Origin: Saxidomus purpurata
Lineage: Eukaryota > Mollusca > Bivalvia > Venerida > Veneridae
Length of the DNA: 64,000 nt
Reading direction: 5' to 3'
Assembly (NCBI GenBank): GCA_022818135.1
Contig: JAFMSR010000007.1
Span: 11,603,007-11,667,006, forward strand
The notes under the pieces are model-generated. The model was not told where the DNA came from. It worked only from the letters and a program-made list of their open reading frames with translations, and ran no database searches. How positions within the stretch are numbered: position 1 is the first letter of the stretch; each line of letters begins with the position of its first letter. Of the stretch, positions 1 through 13,009 are shown piece after piece. Position numbers and translations under genes: made by a program.

Positions 1-360
1 AAGCTTAAACTTAAAAGAAATGTATTATATTAATTTTAAACGGGGGACAAACTTTCTTCGCAGTCTGTATTCTTCCTTGGGTGTGGACGATGAGTACAGA
101 CATACTGCTGTACAGTTCGCATGTGACGTTTGTTCCAGATAATAAACAAGAATACCATTGATGCAAAGCATCAAAGGGCTCCGAAAATAGTTTTGTACAT
201 GTGTGGCGTTAAATAGCTAAAATTAGCTTTTTGATAAGCAATCATTATTAGTTTGATTTGAATGAAAAATTTTATGAATATTTGCAGAAAACATTTAAAA
301 TCATGGTGGTTTTAAAGCTGAAAAAAAAACGGAAGAAAAATTATTTAAAAAAATTGGGTT

Positions 361-428
361 TGACCGGGATTTGAACTCCACTCGTAAAATTAGGCGGTCA
401 TCAGTTTACCCACTACACCACGGAGACT
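361..428 (-). repeat. tRNA-like sequence (SINE head or tRNA pseudogene)
   Basis: Read on the minus strand, this stretch has an A-box-like block (TGGTGTAGTGGGTAA) and a B-box-like block (GAGTTCAAATCCC) at normal tRNA spacing. I cannot pair a seven-base acceptor stem, so it is not a convincing working tRNA. It is more likely the head of a tRNA-derived SINE or a tRNA relic. Confidence 0.5.
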
Positions 429-432
429 GACT

Positions 433-2040
433 TTAAAACAAGTGGTAAAAAATAAGCTGATATTATAATTTTGCAAAACCGATAAGGGAGAAGTTGTTTT
501 ACGTTTTCGTATTTTTTCTAAAACATATGAAAAGGAACATTACAATTAAACAATTACGTTTTAATGAAGGAAATGTGTATAATCAATATTTTAATGTCTA
601 TTTCGTATTATTTACGCATACAGTTAAAACCATTTTTCTTCGCATTCTAATAACCGCTCCTACCATGTACTTCCGGAAAAACTATTCCATAATAGGCCGC
701 CGCCGTCATCAGCGGCGCCAAACATTGCGCTAAGACTATTATGATGGATGAGTTCCTGTTGTGTTTATTTGTTTGTCTATAGTGTTTACATTAAATGATT
801 AATTTAATAATTAACGATACTGCTGTCTAAGATGTAAATTTTAACAAAGATTTTTTTCTACCGCTAATGCCAGGGACGAAATCTTACCTTCGCTGTGATT
901 TGATGTGAAATGTGGATAGACCTAACCATAACCCTTAGTATCATATGGTGACATATTTTGCCACGAGTTTAGGCATGTAACTATGGCGATAATATTCTAA
1001 ACTTTCCAGGACATTTGTGCATATTTATGAAAAACTATTATGCTAAATTACATATTCTGAATATTTCCTGTTTTATTACGCAAATTTCACGTTGCCGCTA
1101 AAAACTGCCATGAGATAGTGAGAACTAACACGACAATGGTATATTTTGTAAAAGAAAACTAAAATATTGAATTCTCTGCGATGTTGCAGAGTCGGCCAAG
1201 AAAGGTCCTCCAACATTTTCCCAACAAGACTCGTGTTCCTCAAGCCCGCAGTCCTTTATACAATTTCTAACCTGTTGGTGTCAGCTTGGGAGTATGGGCT
1301 CCAATACTCGGGAAGCTTACTTTAACTGGGGTATGACGAGTGTCTTATAGGCAAGGCTTTTAGTAGCCTTTGGGTCTAAACAGCCAAATTCCTTCTTGCG
1401 AATCCAACGGTCTTTGCTTTATTGGTTGTACTTTAGACATGACACCAAAAGACATTGAATTTGTAGAGGTAAGGCCAGTGCAATTTGCTGATGACGTACT
1501 ACGTGTACATAAATGTGAAAATGTGAGTGCTGAGTTGGTCACAATACGCAAACATCTACGTGGTCGGCTCAAAGTTCGCATGAGCTTATGTTTATTTTCA
1601 TTTGTATTTTGCCGCCTTTGAATAATTGATTATTATCGAAGACGAATATTATATTCATTGTGAAACTTACGGTATTGAGATCATCTTGAATAGCAAGATA
1701 ATTTTATTTTGATAAGTAACGTGATTAAGCTCGCTATAGACCGGAAGTTTTAGTACGTAAATACATGTATACATATCTATCAACATAATGTTGTAACCTC
1801 CAAACTAATGTTAATTATGAGTGTAAAGTAATTGTACTTTCCATGCTTTCTCGACCAGTGAATACGGTCAATATTTTGAGTAACATAATCAAGGATTAAG
1901 TTTATTTTCCTAATGCACATGTCACGATACGGACGTTATCACAACTGGAAAGTACTTGAACAGTAGTGCCAACATCATATATGTCATCAAAAGGAATATC
2001 CAAAGAAAGTCTCTGGACATTGGATCCATGAGTAATTTAG
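433..2040. other. Non-coding AT-rich stretch, nothing recognised
   Basis: Only short open frames occur here. One at 1370-1621 contains FADDV, which recalls a reverse-transcriptase active site, but its surroundings do not match a family I know. I see no exon, RNA gene or clear repeat. Confidence 0.5.
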
Positions 2041-2049
2041 ATTACCTTG

Positions 2050-4295
2050 TCTTGCAGGCAATCGTCCGACAGAAGGTGAATCACCGAGTGTTGAGTTAGA
2101 CATTAATAATTACTATTACCTGGATATTGTGCTTTCACAGAAGATGGAAGTTTATTTTGACATATACCTACTGAGTTCTAAACTTGGGTGGATTTTAGCT
2201 GGTAGGGCACAAGCTAAAGAAAGTGACACGAATGTGCCAAACATGCTGATATTAACCTATGTAAAAAGTGTGACAAAGACAAATGTGTCTCAGAGTGTTG
2301 ACAGTGTATTGCATACAAAGTCAGATCTAGAAGACTTCAGGAATGTCGTATGGAATAACTGATACTAAAGTAAATTAACAAAGTCGGACGATGACTCCGC
2401 TATGCAGAAGTTCAGCGTCAAAAATTTGAAAATGGCAGGTATTAAGTTACCTGGCAATGGAAAGATGAAGATCCTTATTTGCCAAGCAATAGAGAATTAT
2501 ACTTTGGTCGATTAAAATTATGCTTAATGCTTGAAAAAAAGGAAGCGCAAACCAGAACTGCTAGAAAAGTACAACTCAGTTAAACAAAGGAATTATCGAA
2601 AAGGTTTATGATGGTGTTTCTGATGGGATAAAGCATTACATTCCACACCATGCATTGATAACTCCCCCAGAAGACTACACCGAAGTTATGAATAGTGTAC
2701 GATGCCTCTGCAAAACTGACAAAGGAAAACAAGAGCCAAAACGAGCGTCTCCATAGAGGGCCAGTGATGCTTCACGACTTATGTGGACTTTTGATGAGAT
2801 TTCGTCTTTATAAAGTAGCTCTTGTGTCTGATATTGAAACGGCATTTCTGCAACTTGGTTTGCAGCCCAGTCATAGGGATATTACTCGATTAATGTGGAT
2901 AAAAGACATACATCTTCCCGAGGTATATTCTTAGAATAGTCAAGAGTTCCGTTATCTAACTATCACAGGAGCAAACAGTAATGTAGAAGCGATGTACTTG
3001 TATCAGTCAGCAAAGACAGTTTTCAGCAATGCATCTACGAACTTGCGTGAGTGGTTGTCAAATAGTGTTAAGGTGAATGGATTTATTTCTACGCTTGATC
3101 AAGCGGAGTTGAAACCTATGCAAGTGCTTGACAGACACACTTGCTTTGAAACCAACAAGTGATATGGGAACAAATTATCCACTGACAAAGAGAAACATCT
3201 TATAGAGAGAATCTTCGGTCTTTGACCCCATGGGATTTATTACACTAGTCCTGTTGAAAGGAACATACTTGTACAAGAGCTTTGGACTCGAAACTTTGAT
3301 TTGGATGATGTCATAGAAGATGAAAGATAATACAACGTCGGTCGGTGCTTGATTCCGAGATTCATGAGATCCCAGAATGTACTGTCCGAAGATGCATTGT
3401 ATAGATTAGTGAAACAGGTGTAGCTCACAATATACCGTGTTTCTACGATGTATTGGCAACAACATACGCTACAGCAGTATGCCATCATCAAGCGAACAAT
3501 GAAGGGTCAAGGACAGATCTACCGTTAGCTAAATCACGTCTTGCTCTGGTAAAGTGGTCGACAATTCATTGGTTGGAGGTGATGGCTGTTTTGATTGGTG
3601 TGCGCTGTGTTGAGTTTGTGATTAAGCAGCTGCGTTTGCCTGTTACTATGAAGTACTAAGTATTGAAGGACAGATTCTCAAGCCGTTTTAAGTTAGATAA
3701 ACAATTTCCATTCACAAGGATATGAAAAGGTTACATGAATACAAAGTAGAATCCTACAGATGTAGCAACTAAATGAACAGGAGCATAGACATTGTACGAA
3801 AACAATTTATGGTGGAATGGGCCAACATGGCTCTGTGAATCCACTAATAAATGGATAACTGGGCCAAAATCAATGAAACCTATGCGCATATAGTACCAAA
3901 ACGTTAGATGAAACTTTTGAACAGAAAGTATTACATTAGTGGAAATCAATGTACATGATGTCAAAGCGCCATATGGAATCGAATGTGTGAAATACTTATC
4001 AGTTACAAAGCTGTTACGTATTACAGCTTCAGTGATTCATAAGATTCATAAAAAGATTGAAAAAGACGTCAGTCGTTATGGTAGCATGACGACTGATGAC
4101 ATGAAATGTGGTTCACGTCTGCTCAGCGAAATCAGTACTCCAAAGAAATCCAAGGAATGTTAGATAATAAAGCTACAAACTTGCAAGAGCAACTTGGGTT
4201 GTATAAAGATGAAAAAGGGCTTCTGGTGTGTACGGGACTCTGGCTCAGGTACGATACAAGCACTGGATACCGCATTGACATACTACAGTGAAATC
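2050..4295 (+). mobile_element. Decayed BEL/Pao-type LTR retrotransposon pol remnant
   Basis: Short open frames in shifting registers line up in the order of a BEL/Pao polyprotein. First comes the end of the protease-associated region (about 2100-2220, with DIVLSQKMEV and SKLGWILAGR). Next is the reverse transcriptase (about 2690-2935, with YDASAKLTKENKSQNE, GPVMLHDLCGLLMRF and SDIETAFLQLGL). A Pao-type peptidase/RNase H-like region follows (about 3450-3660, with SRLALVKWSTIHWLEVMAVL). The last piece resembles the integrase N-terminus (about 4106-4290). Stops and frameshifts break it many times, so it is dead. I did not find LTRs; the 3' side is cut off where a LINE remnant begins near 4314. 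Confidence 0.75.
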
Positions 4296-4313
4296 ATGTC
4301 TGCAGACGGTTAT

Positions 4314-5194
4314 CTAAGCAACGTTTAACTTAATATACACTCCAAGTTTTTTTAGTAATCTTTCATGTGGGATTTTATTGAAGTCCTCTTTAATTCCAAG
4401 CAGCTGTGTGGTGCAGGAGTATCCCCGCCGGAAACCATGTTGGTGATCCGATATCATCTTTTGTTCTTGAAAATGTTGAACAATTTCATTTCTGTGTATT
4501 TGTTCCAACACTTTGCAGCAAATTGATGTTACACTGATAGTTCTATAATTTTCGGTAGTTGAATGATTTGGTATGCAATGTTTCTAACAGTGGTATCATT
4601 TGATCAACACGCTCTTTTAGTATTTTGGATGTATGCTATCGGACCCAGAGCTTTATTTGGGGCTACTTACTTAATGACTTTGCTAATTATCTCCTTGTTT
4701 ATCGTTATTGTGTTTAACATACACTGTGTCTCTCTTTAAAACTGTAATATGTCCTATGTTTTCGTTAGTGAAAATTAACAGTTATTCAGTGCTTATTTAG
4801 AAGTGTTGCTTTGACTCGATCATCGGTTTCTAAATGTCCTTCTGAGTTCTCTAAATTACCTACGTTTGTTTTTACTTTTGTATTTCCCTCACATATTTCA
4901 TAACTTTTTCGTATTACTCTCAATCTTGGTTACTATCAATCTCTCATGCTCTTTTCTTGCTCTTCTCATTTCATAATTTATATATGTTACATTGTTTCTG
5001 CTATCTTTAATTTCCTGATTATTTTGTGGACTTTTGTTGAGCACAAATTTAGATGCTATGCAGAGTAAATCAGAATAAACAGAATGAAAAAGAGAAACTT
5101 TACCAAAGTCAATATTTCTGTTTTTAAAAATGACATCAAGGACGTATCTGCAGCAGAGCTGGATGAACTTTCTGTTACTTTCTTGCCGAAACAA
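4314..5194 (-). mobile_element. LINE remnant A (reverse transcriptase fragment)
   Basis: On the minus strand, broken frames give a non-LTR retrotransposon fragment. The clearest part is 4511-4314, with ISDHQHGFRRGYSCTTQLL followed by IPHERLLKKLGV, which are reverse-transcriptase palm motifs of Jockey/CR1-like LINEs. Upstream frames (5194-4898) are rich in charged residues and look like the linker between endonuclease and reverse transcriptase. Many stops and frameshifts show it is inactive, and the catalytic ADD box is absent. It carries the same RT block as remnant B, so it is a separate insertion rather than a continuation. Confidence 0.65.
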
Positions 5195-5559
5195 TTATAG
5201 CATAGATAGGGAAAACAATGTACCAGAATATGTTCAAGGTTACAGCTGACACCAGTTGTTTATTTTAAATTGTGAATGTTTTGGGAAGATCTCTGTTAGT
5301 GCTACAATATCTGGCATTGTATATTTTATACTTACCAGTAGTTTTGTTCTCTTCTCTTTTGTCAAAGAATATCTGCTTAGCTGGCATTCATTGCCAAATA
5401 TGGTCGTGCCGGTTGAACTTCAAATAAATCTGACTCCTAAACGAAAATTAAACAACAGAACGGTGAAAGTTGTGTTTAAAGGAGATATAGAGTAAAACAA
5501 ATTCTCGCTATACCTATGTCATTATGACCCAATTAAACTTACATGTACACGTACTTTTA

Positions 5560-7330
5560 TAAACACAATGTAAAGTCTTGTAGGCAACTTCTCCGTTTTC
5601 TGGTTCTTCGTCTGAATATTTCTCCGAAGGAACCAAGAGTTTTATTAGCAGTAGCTATTATCTGCTCAATGTGTTTGTTCCAGGAAAGGTCTTCTGATAT
5701 ATTTACACCAAGATAACAGTTTCTACAGTTTGTCCATGTAATCTGTAATTAAAGGATTTTTGTTTGCTTTCTTATAGTTATATCTAAGACAACACAGTTT
5801 CTGGGATTAAACTCAATTACCCATTTATTCTCCCAATGAACTAACTTATCTATATCGTATAAGCGTAGTATGTTGTTGTTTTTTTGCTAAATAAACGACA
5901 GTGGCATCTGCAAACAAGCAAACTTGGGATGAAACTGTACCTGGGAGGTCATTTATATACATTGTATAAAAGAAAAAGTAAGGGGCCAGAGCCTTGAGGT
6001 ACCCCTGATGTAACTGGGACCTCTGATGAACTTTCACTCCCCAAGACGACTTTTTGTTTTCTTTCTATAAGGACAGATTTTATCCATGAAATAGTAGAGA
6101 TGTTCACACCATATTTTTGCAATTTATATAAAAATTTTAGATTCACTTTATCAAATGCTTTGTTAAAATCTAAAAGAACAAGGTCTGCTTGTTGTCCATT
6201 TACAAAATTTATCGCCAGTTCATCAGTAAGTTGTAGAAGCTGTGTCTCGCATGAACTTCGTTCTCGGAAACCATGCTGTAAGTTATAGAGAATATTATGT
6301 TTATTAAAGTGTTTTATTGAATTGGAAGCTTCAATGTGTTCTAAAACTTTACAAAGGATCAGGTACCCTTGATGTATGATGCATGATGCATGTTAAGGAT
6401 AGAGGTCTATAGTTAGCAGAATCTTCTTTATTTCCTTTTTTGGAAAGAGGTGTAACATTTGCAGACGTCCATACCTGTGGCAGTGTACCTGTATTAAGAG
6501 ATTTTTGAAAAAAGAAAAATTTTAAAATCGGTGAAATCTGATGACTAAGATTTTTAAAACTAAAGGCCTAATATTATCTGGACTTGCTGCTTCATGTGGT
6601 TTCAGGTTGGAGATCAGTTTCTGCCAACCACTGATACTGATGGTAATGTCAGGCATAACTGAGAATTTCCTGTGAGGTAAAAAAGGTGTTGCATTAAAAT
6701 TTCTTAGAGCTAACAGGCAGGATTGGGATAGGGAAATAGGGGACATGGGAGTAAAGACCGATTGAAATTGTTGATTTAAAATATCTGCTTTTTCCTTGTT
6801 TTCTTATTTGATGAAACCTGACATTTTAGGAAATAGTTGGCAAAATATCTGCTTTTTCCTTGTTTTCTGATTTGATGGAACCTGACATTTTAAGCTGAAA
6901 CGTGTTTGGGGCTAACTTAAGTATAGATGTTTTCTTTGTCATCATTTTAGTCTTCCAGTCCTAAAACATATTCAATTTAATTACATTTTGTATTATAAGA
7001 ATTTTTTATTTGTCATTTAATTTGATTTTTCAGGTTCAAAAAGGATGTCTTCATCTTATTGTTTCCATCTTTCATCAGTTTATGATATAGTTCGTCTCTC
7101 TTTCTCATGAGACGCTTTATAGGTTGTGTAATCCATGGAAGTGATCTCTTTGTGCCAATTCTTTTTGTAGGAATATATTTTGCAATGCCTGATGAAATAG
7201 CATTTGAAAATTTACAATTTTTTTCTACTGATTTAGATGTGAGATGTTCCAAGATATCATTTCTACCTGATCCATGTGCTGTTGAAACCCATCCCAATCT
7301 GTTTTTGGATCGATTGAATTTATTCAATCG
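5560..7330 (-). mobile_element. LINE remnant B (endonuclease-RT linker to RT)
   Basis: Reading from 7330 down, minus-strand pieces appear in LINE order: a linker (7327-7013, with TKRSLPWITQPIKRLMRKRD), the block before the RT (6746-6522, with LKPHEAASPDNIRPLVLKI), the RT start (about 6310-6180), and the RT core (6146-5846, with SGVPQGSGPLLFLLY and FADATVVYLA). The catalytic ADD is changed to ADA, and frameshifts separate the parts, so it is dead. It resembles Jockey/CR1-type LINEs. A 60-bp direct duplication lies inside it at 6780-6895. Confidence 0.72.
6780..6895. repeat. Short tandem duplication inside LINE B
   Basis: The stretch beginning AAATATCTGCTTTTTCC and ending in CCTGACATTTTA occurs twice in a row with few changes, a unit of roughly 60 bp. 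Confidence 0.7.
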
Positions 7331-7569
7331 TATCCAAAGTTAACAGAGTATTTCAGACCCTTACGGCCGAACTCTTAACACAAATTTTTGTCGAATACGA
7401 CCGAAAAGTAGTTCTATATATTCAATGAAATAAAAAGAATTGTTATACATTAAATTGTATTCTGTTTTCATTATGATATATTGATGGATAGTTTTAAAAT
7501 TACTAAAAATCAACGAGGTATTTGTTCTGTATAGAACTATTTTCCTACGCGGTTTTTCAAGTCAGACCG

Positions 7570-7797
7570 GAGACACTAAAAGACAACTAGTCAGGCCGAA
7601 TAATGTTGTGTCTTATATCCGATATTGTGTTTGTGATCATAAACTATCGGAACATCGTAATACGTTATGGAACCACTAAGTACTCTTGAGTGTTAAATTA
7701 CAAAACTCGGATTTCGACATAAAAAGCAACGTGGCAACGCCTCTATCATCAAAAGTGCTCGGCCTGACTAGTTGTCATTTCGTGTCTAAAAGATAGG
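7570..7797. repeat. Foldback (MITE-like) element
   Basis: GACAACTAGTCAGGCCGA near 7585 returns as its exact reverse complement, TCGGCCTGACTAGTTGTC, near 7758. The match extends imperfectly outward through GAGACAC/GTGTCT. The arms flank about 155 bp with no open frame. This is the form of a small non-autonomous DNA transposon, but I see no certain target duplication. Confidence 0.6.
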
Positions 7798-7799
7798 CC

Positions 7800-8717
7800 G
7801 AAACACTAGTCTAAAATACGCCTTTATGCGTTTAGGTATAAAACTGAAACTTATCAGCAAATTAACTTTACAGAGGCACTTGTAGATGTCTTTTTGAAAT
7901 ATGACAACATATTTTTATGCTTTAAACACGTTGTAATTGTTGTACATTATGTTAATGCGTGGTTCGAAAATGGTACGAAAATTTCCGCATTTTGCCGAAG
8001 TCGGTTCGTACCTGGGTACGAATAACTAAGAAATCACATAGATCTACATGTCTTAAATACGATTTTTAAATGTAGACAGAAATGCAATAATCTAAAGGGA
8101 AAATCAAATTCATTTCTCTGGATCATGCTGTCATTTACAAAGAATAGAAATTAACTCAATATAAATACAAATAGGACTTATTGTATTGTAACTAAAACTT
8201 TCAAACTTTACCATGATTCTTTTGCTACACTAAATTTTGGCGGGTACATTCATACATAGTATCATTATTATAATCACCATCATCATCATCATTATTACTT
8301 GTTACGAAATACTACTAGAGTCTAGTATATGTTAAATATGAAAGATTATAGCCTGCTATTGAAACATTCAGTTGTTGTTTTAGACAAGTTTTGAAAATTT
8401 AAAACAGCATGGTAGAAAGGCTGGTAATAATAGACCCGGTATATTGCAATTCGCAGTATTTTGGAAGCACTAACGGAGATAGTTAATGTTAGCTGCAAGT
8501 TCTTGTTCTACAATAGGTATATACTGAATCAATTTATATCAAAAGATTGATTTATCAATTTTTAGCTTTTCTTTGAAAAACAGAAGAGCCATTGTCATAA
8601 CCTTCTTGACGTCAGTCGGCACTGTCGTCTTGAATCTGATAAAGCTTTCTTAAAATTCACTTTCTCAGTAACAATTAAAGACTTAAAACTTCAGACAATT
8701 GCTTGGCATCATACAAT
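7800..8717. other. Non-coding stretch with a short (CAT)n tract
   Basis: There is no coding signal. A short ATC/CAT trinucleotide run lies at about 8275-8295. Nothing else is recognised. Confidence 0.5.
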
Positions 8718-8968
8718 GGCATCTGTGGCCGAGTGATTAAGGTCACTGACTGATGTTTACTTTACTTGTCCCTCACCGCTGTAGTTTCGTGCCCAACTTG
8801 GGCCGAATTCTTTTATGTCTAGAAGCTATCTAGGTTCTACTCAGGTGCCCGCTCGTGACTGAAATAATGCCCGAATTGGCACCCAGGATCTTCCTCTTCC
8901 ATGAAAGCCGGAAGTAGCAATATGACCTTAGCTGTTGAGTGCGACGTTAAATCCGAATCAGTCAATTG
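8718..8968 (+). repeat. tRNA-derived SINE
   Basis: It begins with a tRNA-Leu/Ser-like head (GTGGCCGAGTGATTAAGG, an A-box region) and has a central core. It ends in GCGACGTTAAATCCGAATCA, the kind of tail seen on bivalve SINEs (GCGACGTTAAACCC-like). No coding potential is expected. Confidence 0.7.
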
Positions 8969-9234
8969 GGACAATACAATCAACCTTATTGGCATATCCC
9001 ATAACTTTTGTAAGACATTAAAAGTTGTTCAAACTATGAACTTTCAGTTCAGTTTTGTCAAAATCAATTCACAGCTTAATACTTCATAATTATGGTAGTT
9101 GAACATAGTCACTAAATGCAAAATGTAAGCACCTGGGTTCCTATCTCAAAAGTAAAGTTTACATAAATGGTTAAAGGTAAAAATGTGTGGACAGTTGTGT
9201 CTCCAGTTTATAACTTTACTCGTGCAAGGGTTGT

Positions 9235-9312
9235 CCTGATATTTACACATGTATGTGTACAGTCTGTGTTGTCCTGATATTTACACATGTATGTGTGCAG
9301 GCTGTGTTGTTC
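9235..9312. repeat. Two-copy direct repeat of about 44 bp
   Basis: GTTGTCCTGATATTTACACA followed by TGTATGTGT occurs twice in succession. Each copy contains the near-palindrome ACACATGTATGTGT. Confidence 0.75.
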
Positions 9313-9439
9313 AGAGACAATCGATCCTCCAGCACTTTCAGTCCTTTGATTATACACCTGAAGGGACGTATTATGGGAACACCCGCGATGGGCCGGCGTC
9401 GTCCACATTTTGTCCGCTCTCTAAGTCAAACAGTTTTCA

Positions 9440-9655
9440 TCTGATCTTCAGCAAACTTGCTGAACATGTTTGTGGGCATAATGTCTCGGCCAAGTTTAGT
9501 AGCCAGCGAAATCGACCCAGACATTATGGCCCTTGAATTATTCAAAATTTGCAAAAATAGCTTTGGTGAAAATATTTGTCCAAAATGTCTAGGCCAAGTT
9601 CGATAACCAGTAAAATCACCCACGGTACTTTTGCGTTATGACCCTTGAATTATCG
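9440..9655. repeat. Two diverged tandem core units of a bivalve-type repeat
   Basis: Two units of roughly 120 bp share GGCCAAGTT(T/C), AACCAG(C/T)(G/A)AAATC and ATGGCCCTTGAATTAT-like blocks. They look like the core repeats of another pearl-type element; I could not fix its ends. Confidence 0.5.
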
Positions 9656-9659
9656 TATT

Positions 9660-10590
9660 TCGTGACAGTTTGACACTCTATAAACAAAAGTAGATATTTC
9701 TTGAAGGTTGTCTCGTCTCCTTTGGTTTTATATCTGCAATAACAGAAACAATGCTATTATCTACAACACCTGGAAGATATTGTACATTTTTATGAGTGTG
9801 TGATTTGAGGTAAGAAAAGGATCCAACGTGTTTCTCCTCGGGTGGTTTCTGTAACCATTTTCGTAAAATTTAAATCTGACAGTAAGTTATAAAATACAAA
9901 CATGTCCAGCATTCCATGAGAATTTTGGATAATCAAAATCACCCTTAAATTAAAAAAAAATACCTTTCAAGTGTCTAGTTAATTCTTCAGACTTTTTTAA
10001 TCCATCAAAACTATGAGTATCCGCTTCCTTGGGTCTGTAATAGGCTATATAATAATGGTTTACAAGAGATTAAATGTAATTTAACCCAGAAATTTTCACA
10101 ATCTGTCTTAAGTTGTTTCTGTTCTGTAGCGAGTATGGTGTCTTTTACACTCCACCTCCCTTGCTTGATCTATCTTGTCGGAATGGTGTATAACCTAGAG
10201 ATTTAGGAAAGAATTCACAATCTCTATGACTTTTATTTAGCCATGAATATGTGCCTCCTACATGTGGCTGATGGTGTTCTATCATGGCAAGGAATTCTGT
10301 TTTTTATATACACTTGACTGACAATTTACCGAAATTACTTTTAACTTTTGGTACTGTTTACCAGGATATTTTTTTGTGTTTGTTGCTGTCTGTCATCCTA
10401 GTAGTGTCTGTTCCAGTATGATGTGCATCTCTCTGGTCACCTTATATTATAAAGCTGTTCTACGATCGTAATTATGACACAGAGTGATCAGAATGAATTA
10501 AAAAATTATGTGCATCACAGTTTAGCAGACACATATGAGAATGAAACATCACATGCCACAAGATCACCATATGTATCAGGTATATATGTA
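9660..10590. other. Non-coding stretch, nothing recognised
   Basis: AT-rich DNA without a supported gene or repeat. It may contain the 5' part of the LINE that follows. Confidence 0.45.
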
Positions 10591-10591
10591 T

Positions 10592-13008
10592 TTTAGAGTT
10601 TTATCGTTGGTACCAGATACTAGTAATCCATATGACCACATTGTTTTAAATATTGAAGGTGAAAATTGTCATGATTCCGTTTCTGTTGCAAACCATTTTA
10701 ATGATTTTTTTACAACTGTGGCTTCTAAATTAGTATCAAAACTACCCATTGGAAAAAACTTGTACACTATAGACTCTGATACTGTGAAAGACTTTATTAC
10801 CAACTCATGCTCACAAAGGGATTTGTTTTTCTTGAAAACTGTGTCTGAGAGTTTTATTTTTAAAGAACTTTGCAATTTGAATGTACGTAAAAGCACAGGT
10901 CTAGATGGTATACCTGCAAGATTTTTGAAAGATGGTGCTAGTTTTTTTTTAAATTACCTGTTACTTTCATTATCAATATGCCAATCCCTGATAATTATGT
11001 TCCTGATGAAATGAAACTTGCCAGAGTCAAACCTTTGTATAAAAAGAATAGCACTCTTGATGTGGGGAACTACCGACCCGTCAGTATTTTAAGTATTATT
11101 TCTAAGATATTAGAAAGAGCTGTATGCACACAGTTAGAATTAGAATTGTTTTTAATTAAAAATAATATACCATATGAAAACCAGTCGGGTTTTAGGAGTT
11201 CACACTCAACTGACACTTGTCTCATTCATCTATTAGATTTATCAAGAACAACAATTCTAGAGGATTATTTACTGGTATGATTATGATAGATTTGCAAAAA
11301 GCCTTCGATACTGTTGATCATAACATCTTATGCAGAAAACTACATCTTATGGGAGCTTCTAACACAGATTAGTTTCAGTCATATTTGATAAACAGGACAA
11401 AAGTTGTTAATATTGATAAAACTCTTTCATCTCCTGCTACTGTTACTTGTAGAGTTCCCCAGGGCAGTATATTAGGTCCCTTAATTTTTTTATGCTATGC
11501 GAATGACATGACCACCAGTATCGACACAGATTGCAAGCTCATTCTATTTGCTGATGATAGCACTATACTTTTTTCGCACACTGATCCAGATATTATTTCA
11601 AACAAATTAGGAAAGGCTCTTGAATCTTGTTCAGATTGGCTTGTTGAGAATAAGTTATCTCCCCATCTTGGAAAAACAGAATGTATGCTTTTTGGACCTA
11701 GAAAGATACTGAGAAACGTCAAAACATTTAATATTGTATGTAATGGTCAGACCATAGAATCTACAAAACAAGTCAAATATCTAGGCTTAAATATTGAAAA
11801 TATTTTGCTTGGTAAGGCCATTGTCAATAACATTATCTCCAAAGTTAATTCAAGACTCAAATTCTTGTACAGACAAAGTAAATGTCTTTCCTTTAAAAGC
11901 AGAAAATTACTATGCTCTGCATTAATACAGTGTCACTTTGATCTTCGTGGTATGAAAGTCTTAACAAACATCTGAAAAAGAAAATGTAAGTAGCTCAAAA
12001 CAAAGTGGTTAGATTTATCAAAGATTATCATCCTAGGACCAGTTTAACTCATTCAGACTTTTCAGAAGTGAACATGTTAAATATTGAAAACAGAGTAAAG
12101 CAGCTAAGACTAAATCACATGCATAAATTTTTTTACAATAACTGTTCAAAATATATGAAACAAAACTTTGTTCGTCTGTCTGATATACATAATTATGACA
12201 CTAGATCAAATAATTATAACTTTTTCATTCCGCATTGCAATACAGTGTGTACTGATACTTTCTTATATAATGGCATTAAAGACTGGAACAGTTTGCCAGA
12301 AAATATCAAGTCAATAAAAAATATCTCTTTGTATAAAACATCAATTAAAAGCCATATTTTAACAAACTGGAAGGCAAAATCTGCAAATTGTTTTTTTGTA
12401 TTACAAGACTTAAATGTATTGCTTATCATATAGTTTCATTTTTCTAAGTATCCATATGCTATCAAAATTGTGATAAAGAGAACCCTCTGTGGTAATATAG
12501 CTAGTGAAAATTCTGTGATAATAAAGCTAGTAAACCTTCTGTGATAATATAGCTAGTCTGTAAAAATGATTGATTCATGTAATACATGTAGCTTTAAGAT
12601 CTCGATGTTCCGTCTTATTTTCATTTTTTCTTGGTAAACTGGACCCCATTGGAAATAAGCTTTCGAGCTTAATGGGTTATCCATGCAACCATAGATCAAT
12701 ATTTTAAATATATATATAATTTATTTATTTATTTTTTCTTCATTTTAAAGATTCTTTTAAAATTCAAGTTTACATTTTAACAGCATTGTAAATTATTAAA
12801 TGAAACTTTTCTATCTTAGTTTATACTGGAAATTATGCTAGCTTTTAATTAATTTCACTTTATTGAACACCATAATTTTAACCTATGTAACTAAAGTCTT
12901 TCATATAAATATTTACATTATTTATTGTTAATATTGTTTTATAGTGCTTATTATGAAAATGTTAATTATGATCTATGTATTGCTAAATAATAATAAATAA
13001 ATAAACCG
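10592..13008 (+). mobile_element. 5'-truncated LINE with nearly readable reverse transcriptase
   Basis: Plus-strand frames run almost continuously through a non-LTR reverse transcriptase. At about 10592-11014 lies the pre-RT part (with LNVRKSTGLDGIPARFLKD). At 10978-11280 are RT blocks with YRPVSILSIISKILERAV and NQSGFRSSHSTD. At about 11276-11384 is IDLQKAFDTVDHNILCRKL, ending in a stop. At 11385-11975 are VPQGSILGPLIF and an intact FADDS catalytic box. At 12005-12433 is the C-terminal domain with YNGIKDWNSLPENIKSIKN. Only a few frameshifts or stops separate the parts, so this copy is much younger than the remnants upstream. A 3' UTR with three units of about 30 bp (12485-12560) leads to an ATAATAAATAAATAAA tail. 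It is CR1/Jockey-like; the exact clade is uncertain. The endonuclease is missing. Confidence 0.82.
12485..12560 (+). repeat. Three tandem ~30-bp units in the LINE 3' UTR
   Basis: The core CTGTG(G/A)TAATA(T/A)AGCTAGT recurs three times with small changes, just upstream of the LINE tail. Confidence 0.7.
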
Positions 13009-13009
13009 A

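Noticed and set aside
361..428. Functional tRNA gene
   Set aside because: A- and B-box-like blocks are present, but I could not pair an acceptor stem.
1370..1621. Frame with FADDV, resembling a reverse-transcriptase active site
   Set aside because: No other RT motif around it; a four-residue match is likely chance.
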